A stretch of 64,000 nt of DNA from Haliclystus octoradiatus (lineage: Eukaryota > Cnidaria > Staurozoa > Stauromedusae > Haliclystidae): contig OU744446.1 of NCBI GenBank assembly GCA_916610825.1, forward strand, positions 18,773,959 through 18,837,958. The letters are read 5' to 3'. Within the stretch, counting starts at the first letter, position 1, and the number at the start of each line of letters is the position of its first letter. Shown one piece after another: positions 50,492 to 61,500 of this stretch. The notes under the pieces were generated by a model. The model saw only the letters and a list, made by a program, of their open reading frames with translations. It was not told the origin of the DNA and made no database searches. Made by a program: the position numbers and the translations under genes.

Positions 50492-52548
50492 GGAAAAATA
50501 AATTCCATTGAAAGAAAGCATAATGGTTATAACTTCTGTCTGTGCGTATTTGATACTGTTTTCCGGTTTGCAAATCTATGAAATCTCTTGCAAAGAAAAA
50601 TTATTGAAGGTAGATCTTCATTTTGGTCGTTTTGATAACGGCTTATATTTTTATATTTCAATTACACTGATATTATTGAGCCTCAATCGAAACAAAATAA
50701 ACGTCTTATTTGGTGTCTGAATGTTTAGAGTATTGAATGGTTTGCTACAGCAAAATTGATTCATATGTCAGTTTTTTATTACTGACGAGGGTAGGCCCAC
50801 TGACGGTAATGGACCATTGCCCATACTGTTCATTTCTTTGTGTTTTCTTCGGAACTATTCTGATCAAATTTCAGGTTTGTTTGCACTTTGCATGGAACGT
50901 GTTTCAAGGCCAACTATGTTGTATTTGAAACCATGATTGTCATCATCTTTATATTCAATTCACATTTTTTCGTTTGTGATTTTTGAGAAATGTGACACTT
51001 AAAAAGTTATGCGTTAAAATTCACAGCTCAATTATCAACTCACTGAAACAATATGACGTTTAATAGAAAAGCTACACGATCCAATTTGAAAAATTGCATC
51101 CAAAGGCTGCCAGTCTTATTTGACCCTCTAATTTTGGTAACTTATATTGTAAAACTTTATAAATTTTCGATTTCTATTCCAACTAATAATAATATATTCC
51201 AAAATTTAGAATCCAAAATTTTAAATCATGTTTCTCCTTTGCATCATGTCGTCTGATCATAGTGAGTTCGAGACAGTACAACCATTCCTACAAAGCCGAA
51301 AGCTTGCAAAACTGCAGGACTGAATTCGTTCATAGCTGTTCACCCAACATCCTAGCGTTTGAGGAATTGAAAGTGGTTCAAAAGTATGGGTCTGGGACCT
51401 GTGATTCGAAGAAAGATATTCGGTTTATAGAAAAAAGCTGAACTAATCAGTAAAATATTTGAAACTAAATTTGTTTAAAAATAGGGAAAAAAAATTTGAA
51501 TTCACAAAAGGGTTACTGGACAACAGCCTTGTAAATGTATTTAGATTCTCTGATACCACCACTTGGGTTGTTAGGAGACACTCAGAAGCTGAAAAGTTCT
51601 TTCCCTACAGGCTCTGATACATGCTCTGATTTTCTGATCCTTTCTCGTACCTCCCAACATCGCGAGTGTTTGTATCAGAGGGCCCAAACATGACTGCTAT
51701 GCAGTAACTCTTGATAGTGAAGTGCAGTGAATCCTTCCAGTATACGTTGTGATATTAGAAAGTGAATATAAATATTATATTGCAAAAGGCATATCAATAT
51801 GTTAGGTTTGGAGTTTATTGCTGGAAACCTATTTTTATCGGATCTTACTCATACTGTTTATTTATTTTTTAATGTGTAGGAAACGAGTCAAATGAGACAA
51901 ATGATGTGAGTGTGTCAGTATATTGTGCACAACTGATGGCATTGCCGTGTGCTGATTACCCTCTTTTAAATATTTTGTGAAATGCTTCAAAGTGTATATA
52001 TCGCCTTTTGAGACACAACTGATTTGAATAGAATTTTTTCTATCTGTACATGTCACTATTGCGTTTTTGCATATGTAGAGAGATTATTTCCCCGTCAAAA
52101 TTAACCCTGAAAATGGCATTTTGCAAATTCTTGTGTCCCACTTTTTGAAACAAAAAAAGAACAATATTATTTACCTCAAGAGAGTTTGGCTATGATTTCC
52201 AGCCAACATTCTACGTTTTAATTGCTACACAGAAAATGAGAGTTGGAATCATTTTATTCAACCAATCCGTTCTGCTCCCAAAGGCGGTATATACATTTTA
52301 ATAATTCAAACATCAAGCACATGTCGTAAACACTTTGTGTATTATTATTTTGTGAATCTATCTATCTATCGGTCTACTATGATATGTAATCATGAGAGTG
52401 TTGTGTCTGATGTTGATTATAAGCATACTTCATTATCGCTGAAGAAAAATGTTGCTCTTCATTAAATAGAATAGTAGGTGGGGTCACATGGGTAGGCTAT
52501 AGAGTAGAACAATATCATTAATATGCTTTATTTCCTCATAATTCACAG
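50492..52548. other. non-coding interval with diverged repeat copies
   Basis: Holds a diverged palindromic MITE (about 51507-51715), a left-arm relative of the TTAA element (about 51989-52215), and a short CTAT repeat at about 52359. No exon recognised. Confidence 0.45.
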
Positions 52549-52589
52549 TTCACTTGGATGTTTCATTGTTGATTGTGTCATTTATTCAG

Positions 52590-55500
52590 GTCCAGCAAGT
52601 TTCTGTTGCACATGACATGTCCAACGTGACAGAAACAGATGCCCATCAAGAGCACCACCAACAGTTACTTGGTAGTGAAATGGCAGGGCAGTCGGTATCA
52701 GAACATGTTTCGTCGATCAGTGTTTCATTACCTCAAGGTTTGTCATCGTCAACTGTGATTGATGCCAGTCAGCTGCAAAGTATACTGTTAGCCTTGCAGC
52801 AGCCACTGAGTGTCTTGCAAAGTAACGCCCCAGGCGTTCTTGGTTCTCAATTGCATACAACTGGACTATTAGATGACACAGAGGAGCATTCTGAAGTACA
52901 GGATGGACATTTGGGTAGGTTAAAGTAAAAAACTGAACAAATCACTTATGGTGAATTTGTAGATCTAACTCATAAATCAATGTGCTAACTCATGTTATTC
53001 CCACACAAAGTCATAGTTCTAATAGATTAAGAGGTTTGTTTCTGTTCATGAATTTTTGCTAAAGAAAATGAATATGCCTAGGCAACATCTCAATTTCTTA
53101 CTAGGAAACTGTGAATATACTTATTAAGCCCCTTTGGTGTCTAAAAGAGCCATTGCTCTGAGGTGGGATAAACACAGTAAATTGAATAGAATTATCCTGC
53201 GTTTTTCCCTAGGGACTGGGATTAAGAACAAGAAATATGGATTATGGAACTGACTTAGAGCTCCGAAGAGGAGGATACTTCTAGATATAAAAAACCTCTT
53301 TAAAGCGTTCTAATAGATTCCATAAACAGTATACTTTATTATTTTATTTATAATTTTCTTTTGAAACAATGCAAATGTTAACATTCACATCATGTTTCGT
53401 ATTACAGTGTGTGTAGTAATTCTAATATGTCACTTAATTCATTCCTTCTCTATTGTAGTTGATCATAGCAGTGGTTCGATGATTACCAGAACGATTGGTG
53501 AAACAACATTAGGGTCTTTATCAGGTCAAACAATGGATTCACTTGGCATATCAGAAGCATCCTTTGGTGATCAAACCAGTTCAACACAGCATCTATCTGC
53601 TGAACAAGGTTCGTAACACTCAATCAACTATGAGGGATGATTGTACGGCTACAGAGTGTGCTACTGACCAACTTAAAATTATGGTAGTCCTTATCAACTG
53701 TATGCAATCATATTACTCCATCCTTGATACGGCGCATGCAGCACAATTAGGCATATTTGTTTATCAGGGAATGGCAGGTCTTTTCCTTTAAGATGGTTAA
53801 AGGTTTTACACAACCATCTCCGCTAATACGGTTACAATCTCAGCTGTAGCACTGCATATCAAATTTGATTGTCAACATTTGTGTAGTGATACGCCCCTTA
53901 TGACTTTTCCATCTGCCATCGCAATGATGGTACTTATTGAGGTTCAAATAAAGTCAATCCCGAATTGACATTAGAATAATTTGATAATAAACAAAATCAG
54001 AAATTTAGCGCTGATGTTCTGCCATTCAATCTTCTTAATGGCAAAAGCATTTAAAAAATTATTTTCAGAGATGATTGCTGTTGAAGTACTGTCACAAAGT
54101 AATCCAGGCGATGGCAGCCAACACGGCAACTCATCATTCAACACTGTTGGGCTAATCCAAGGACAAACTGTGCCTGGTGGAGCTACAATGTACACAGTCC
54201 AGATCAATGGACAGACTATCCCTTTGGCCACTGTACCATTGCCTCATTCACAAAGTCAACACAGCACACTTGTAACAGATGCTAACGGGGCTGTATCAGC
54301 AGCAGGATCTTCATCTGTCTTGTCAACGTCATTACTATCAACACCAGATGGGAAAGAAAGTCAAGGAGGTGAGCACATCTTATGACATCCATTCCCAATA
54401 CATTAGTTAACAATGGATCTACTGCTTCTGTATGCCAATCTTCATTGTAACTATCTGTTATCTATGATGCAAAATCATAGTTCATCAGACCATTTATCAT
54501 ACAAAAGTTACAGATACATGATTCACAAATGTGTGTGCTATATAAATAAAATATATTACTCAATATCGTCACTGTATTCAACTGTGACAACTCATGATTT
54601 ATCAAATGAAGACTGTCAGTAAAATTTATACTTGTTCCATTTTATTTGCTTCTCTTAGAGCCTGGAAGTGAAGAGAAAGGAAAATACACCTGTGAGCTAT
54701 GCGGCAAGTCATATGTTCGATCATGGTCTTATTACGGTCATATGCGTGAGCATGCGTCTGGTGAAAAGAATTACAAATGCGACATTTGTGATAAAGTATT
54801 CAACTTCCCAAGCAATTTAAAACATCACATGCTCACTCACACAGGTAGCCAGAAATTAATTATCATCCTTTTTCTGTGATTGTCAGGCATAGTATAATAG
54901 CTTCAATTAGCTTGTACAGTAGAAACTGTTTATAATGTCACCTCGTATAACTGTAAATGGTTGAAGTTCCTGACCAGAGACAAAATGTTAACCCTTGAAA
55001 GATGTTCATTTGCAAAATTAACTTTCAGAGGCTTTATCAGCTTTATTGTTTGGATGGTTGTTGATAATTGTAGCAAATTTCAGGCACCTTTTTGTTTGAG
55101 AACTTGATGTTCTAACAATAAACACTTTAATGGCTAATTTACATTTGAAGTTGCACGCGTCAATGATTTTACTAGTCTTTAATATCTATCAAAGAGACTT
55201 CGACACGACTTTTAGGGCAATTGTTAAAAATATAATAAAAGGAAAAATTCATTGGGACTAGGAGCTATGGGATTTATTTTTCTCAAGTTCAGAGCCTCAT
55301 TTGCCAGAAATCGTTTGAAAAGTCAATTGATCCAATATCTCTGCTCGCCCAATTATTCTCTGTTTGATTATAAAGATCTTTTCTTCCCTGGGTTTCAAGC
55401 TATTTCCTAGTAAATCTACAGGAGTTGTCAATCCAGGAGGATAATTCTACATCGTAGCATCCCCACTAATTTATCAATCAGTAACTGCAATCCAATAATA

Positions 55501-58500
55501 TGGTTTGTCTGATTGTCTGCAGATTGTCAATTTAGCAAAGCTTTCTAATTTTCATTTTAGGGGAAAAGCCATATGAATGCGAGCATTGCATGAAGGCATT
55601 TACAAACCCTAGTTCACTGAGGATTCACTTATTATCACATTCTGAAGACAAGCCTTTTGTATGTGAATATCAAGACTGTGAAAAGGCATTTAATAATCCT
55701 AGCTCACTGAGGTAAATTATGGTGATAATACATGCTTTTCTTTGTAGCGTCAACATAGTTTGTCATGTAATTTTCACTCATTATCAGTATGACAGTGTTC
55801 GGTCATTAACTGTACAGAGGGAGACATGTTTACCAGGTCTAGTACAGTGTAATGTCGATAACATCACTGTCCTGTTGCAGACAAAATCATGATAATAAGC
55901 GGGTTATGATATTATAATGATATCAACAGGGTTACACTGTACTTAGCAACGCTTCCATTCACTGCTAATTACATCTAATCCAATCCGATAATTTGAAATT
56001 GCACACATTATTTAGAATACAGTACTATACAATTGACAATCAAAATATACCTGTAACCAATCTCTTCATCATTCTCCTTTCAATTTAGTTGATGCTTTTG
56101 TGTGTAAGAATTGTTAACCTTGTTGATACAATAATATGTGATTGACTATGATCTATGATGTTGGGCATTGTTTTGTCTCACTTGTAGAGTTCACCAGAGA
56201 GTTCACCAAACATCAAAGCCATTCCGTTGTGAATATGCTGATTGTAACAAAGCTTTCAAAACAACTTCAGAACTCTCACGCCATGCTTTTCGGCATACTG
56301 GTGAAAAACCACATAAGTGTGACCAATGCGACCGTGCATTTGTTCGATACGATGATCTCAAGCGGCACTATTTCATTCATACGGGTATGTATCTCACAGA
56401 CATGGTATTCTACTGACTATTTTTGACTTAAAAGCATCTGTTTGTTGCCAAAAAAAATCTCATCTCAGTTCTCGCGCTTCCCAAAATCGAGATAATAAGG
56501 ATATGATATTAACTAAAATGAATTAATTCAGTTTATTGAAGCAGCAAACATTTTTTCAAATTTTAGTGTTATGATTAAAAAGTATTGATATTGACGAGGT
56601 TACACTGTAGCAATAAAATGAAATGTTATAATTCACAGCCATCAAATCGTTACAACTGGGAAACAAAATTACATCTTTGCCTTGGCTTTTATTAGGTAAA
56701 TGCTTTGGGTCGATGTTAAAAACCTGGTTTGCAGAAAGCCAGTGAATCCAATGATAAGGAAAATGTAAAAAATAAAGTTGATGTCCATTTAATTTTATTT
56801 TATCATTTCAAGTGTTGAAAGTGAAAATAATGATTCTTTTTTAAATCAACATTTTCATATACTGTAATTCAAAATTCCTAGACATCTGCCAATAAAAAGT
56901 CAGGTATGTGAAGGTTAAAAGATTTTGTAAGAATAGATGCGACGTGTGTAGTAGCCCTCTCGGAACATGGTTTGAGTCAGCTCCAAGCATTAACTACATG
57001 GTAACATGCTGATATTGATACATATTTAATGTGGAACAGAAAAAAAACTATAAAGCTACAAACTATCCCCTCTGTAGTGTCATGTGACTTGTTTACATTT
57101 ACGGGTTAGATCCCAGTCTTGTAATATGCTTTTTGTTTATGTTCATCTCTACTATGATACGGTTATACGATTACCTTCTACATATATTGTGTTATTATTA
57201 CGTCTCCAACATCGCGCAGTTGATATCTAATGAATGAACCTCGGAGATATTATTAATAACATCCAACAATTTGGTCGATGATAAGTGATTTATTGATTCA
57301 ACAGCTGTGCTCGTTTTCGCAAACAATTTTCGTGAGCCTAACGACAACGATTGGACCACATCCGCTGTTTGGATCGTTCGCAGTTATCTTGCACGAAGCA
57401 ACAGTTGTTTTAATAACCATTATATCAACTAGAAGATCAGCTTAACAATTAAGTAACAAAATCCTTGTGTACTACACGATTGTTGCGCCTCAATAATTGA
57501 CATTGAAAACTTTCGGTAACACAACTAGCCGCCATTATGCACAAAGCCTCGCGGTCTAATCCAGCCTCGGACGAAAATGAAAGAGAGGCTGCGGAATTAG
57601 CAAACTTGCAAAATGATCCGCAAATTGTAGCAAATCCGCAGAACATTCCGCAAGCACAAGCAGTAATGGACCCAATGCAGCAAACAATGCAGATGATGAT
57701 TCAGATGTTAGCCAATCAACAACAACAACACCTGGACTTGCAGCATCAACTCCAAGAGCAACGAAAGGCTAGCCTGGACCAACAGCATGAAATTGCGGAA
57801 ACATTACGTCATCAAAATGAAGCCATTGCTCTAATGAATGATACTACTCAAAAAAATCGTTCTCATGCTGACGCAATTGGCACTTCCATCACTTGCAATG
57901 TCGATACAAGTCACCAAACGCCACGTAGTGATGCAAAAAAAATGGACACACCATACTTGAAGATATCACCAGAAGAGACAACTTTAGCAGCCTTTCGTAT
58001 ATGGCAGAAGAGTTTCAAGGGCTATGCTGAACTTACACGTTTACAAGAAGACAGCTCATTGAGAGGTAGACAGCAAATTATTCGTAGTGCTCTCCATGAA
58101 GACTGGGTTCGACTATGGGACAATGGTATGCTTTCTATTAGAGAAGATGAAGATGATATTGGAGCTGTCCTAAAGCACATTAATACATATATCAGGAAGC
58201 AGCGGAACCCTCTTTTAGATAGACAAGAATTCTATTCCCGTGCACAACAGGAGGGTGAGTCAGTCGATAGTTATATGGCTGCCTTGCGCACCATAGATGA
58301 CTCGTGTCAATACTCAGATGACTTAGTATGCAAAACTTGTAACACTGCGTGTCATCATTCACTGGCCTATAAAAATGAACAGTCTTACCTTAGATAGGTC
58401 ATTAACCATTGTTCTGCGATGCTATGAGTAGGGATGATTTGGCCGCATTTGGCCGCAAAGGGAAGTTTGTATTGAAGGAAGATACCGACCATCTGATCAG

Positions 58501-61500
58501 CGCAGACTGGAAGACTCTGACGAGCTACGGGAAAGCTAACATGACATTGCGACGTTGTGGACACTCTTATGATGCAGTTGTCCATATAATGGAAGGTTGT
58601 AGTTTACCGTTATTGAGCAAAGCAGGATGTATTGCTTTAGGTCTACTCCCTCCTTAATGGCCCCATATTGAAGAGTCTGTAAAGTCCCCTACCTACAATA
58701 CCCTGAACGCATTGTCTCTTGGGAAAAATACTGAAATATCCCCCAATATCAAGGAGTCGGAGCCTATTGTTGCAACACAGAAGCAGAAGATTTTATCAGA
58801 TTTCTCTGATATCTTCCCTATCAGTGATGATGCTCCTTTGAAAGCTATGACTGGTCCTGAAATGGTTATCCAACTCACTCCAGAGGCCAAACCAGTGCGA
58901 CGCTATAAAGCCTATAGCATCCCTCTTCACTGGGAAGATACGGTGAAGAACAAATGAAATGAAATGACTTCCAAGGGAATCATTGAGAATGTACCAATTG
59001 GTGAAACCCCTGATTGGCAGCATCCAATGGTAGTCGTCCTAAAGAAAGGGTCAAGTGAACCACGTATTACAGTACATTTTACGTCATTAAATCCATATGT
59101 AAAAAGACCAGGTTATGCTACGAAAGTTCCACGAGAGGAAGTTGCAAAGATACCGGCTGGTATGAAGTATTTCACAACACTGGATGCTCGCCATGGTTAT
59201 TGGCAGGTACCCCTGGCCAAAGAATCACGCCCACTGACAACCTTCATCACACCATGGGGCTCTAAGCGCTTTTGTCGTAATGCTATGGGTCTTTCGTGTG
59301 CAGGGGATGACGCTATCAAAGGAATTAGCAATGTATGTCCTGAAAGTGGTTGAGGACTACATCATTTTTGATTCCGATTTGGCCACACACGAAGAACGAG
59401 TTTGTCAATCCTGAAGTGTTGTAGGGAAGCAGGTATAACACTTGGAAGGAAGAAGTTTGTCTATGCTGAGGAAAGGGTACAGTGGTGTGGTTATGTCATC
59501 GATGGCAGTGGGTATTCGGTGAATCCAGAATTGGTTGATGCACTCGGTACATTCCCCATCCCTCAAACTCGCACTGATCTGCGATCTTTCTGTTGACTGG
59601 TCCAGCAGTTTGAGGCATTCACAGCCGATATTGCTGAGCTGATGCAGCCACTCCGAGCACTTTTGTCCCCCAGTTCCACTTTTGTTTGGGAAGGACATCA
59701 ACAGAAAGCATTTGATGAAGTTATTGCGACGCTTTCAAATCCTAGAAAGTTGGCACAATTCATCCCAGGTTCGAAGCTAAGATTGGAAACGGATGCAGCG
59801 CAGTCACAGAGGCTTGGATTTGCATTATGGCAGCAACATAATGATAATACATGGCATCTTCTGCAGTGTGGTTCGAGGTTTGTGACACCCACGGAGTCAA
59901 ATTACTCAGCGACAGAAATTGAGTTATTAGCTGTGGTTTAGGCAATCCAAAAAATGCCGTCTGTTCCTACTTGGATCGCATTTTGCAGTTATGGTAGATC
60001 ACAAGCCACTGGAGGCAATCCTGAATTACAAAACCTTGGATAGCATTGATACACCACGCATTATTCGACTGAAAGAAAAGTTATCGAGTTATAATTTCAC
60101 GGCAGTATGGCGTCCTGGAACACAGCATGTGGTGGTGGACTGTCTCTCTCGCAACCCAGTCAATCAACCTGAAGAAGATGATCTCGCTGGTGAAATTGAA
60201 ATTGAAGCATTCGCCTCCTTTGCTCTTTGTTCGGTTCTACTACCAAGTCATCAAGCAACAAATCCAGATATCATCCTGGATAGCCATTCCTCACAAACCA
60301 GGTCATACAGACTGGAAAGACAACATTTTGCAAGACTTCAAAACATTCCACAAAGGCCTGTCAGTGGTGGACAACGTAGTTCTTTTTCAGCAACATCGCC
60401 TCTTTATTCCAAGTGCAATATGACATGAGACATTGCAACACCTACACGCATCTCATCAAGGAAGAGTTCGCACACAACGACGTGCTCGTGAATGCATCTT
60501 CTGGCCTGGCCTAACAAAAGACATATCGAACCTGGTGCAAAATTGCTCACCTTGCCAAGAAAATCGTGCCAGCCTATGCAAAGAAACTCTTCACTCTGAC
60601 ATTCCTGCAACTCGTCCTGGTGAGGCAATTGCCACAGGTCTGTTTTCTTTTGCTGGTCGGGAGTACTTGATCATAACAGATAAGTACTCCGGTTGGAAAT
60701 AGGTGTACAACTTTAGTAGCAATGGTGCAAATACAGATCATGTTGCACATTTCATCTTACAATGGGCCAGAATGATGGGTCTGCCAGCAAGACTAACGAG
60801 TGATGGAGGACCACCTTTCCAAAGCAGAGAGTTTGCCAAATATTGCTTGGAATGGAGCACACTACATGATCCATCCTCTCCATATCACCCGAAAGCCAAT
60901 GGACATGCTGAAGCTGCAGTTAAGGTCATGAAGGCCTTGATGACGAAGGTCAGCCCACGTGGTGCATTAGATACACCTGCATTCACAGATGCCATCATCG
61001 AGCTGAGGAACACACCTTCCGCAGATAGAATAAGCCCGGTTGTTCGTTTATTTGACAGACCGTTAAGATCTAGGCTACTAACACATCCTCTGGTTTTTCA
61101 GCGCTCTGTGATGAAGCTTGTCCAAGAAGCAGATGAAAAAGCAGTCAAGCTCAGAGCAAAAGCAAAAACCCAATACGATTCAGCGGAGAAAGATCTATCA
61201 CTTTTGGAAGATGGTGATGCTGTCCGAGTTCAAAATCCTACATCAAAATAATGGCAGTTAGTAGGAGAAATCGTCAAGGTATACCCAAGACAGAGAAGTT
61301 ACCTAATCAAATCAGAGACTGGTCGCCTGTATTGGAGAAACAGACGATTCCTTGACCATTCAGCAACCCTGAAGAGCCAGAGGAAGAAGACGCACAGATT
61401 TTTGAAGATGTACAACATCAGCAATCTCCGATCGACGAAGATGAAGATAGTGGTCACATCCAACCGATGAAGCCAAGACGCAGCAACCGGGTCCGCCACC

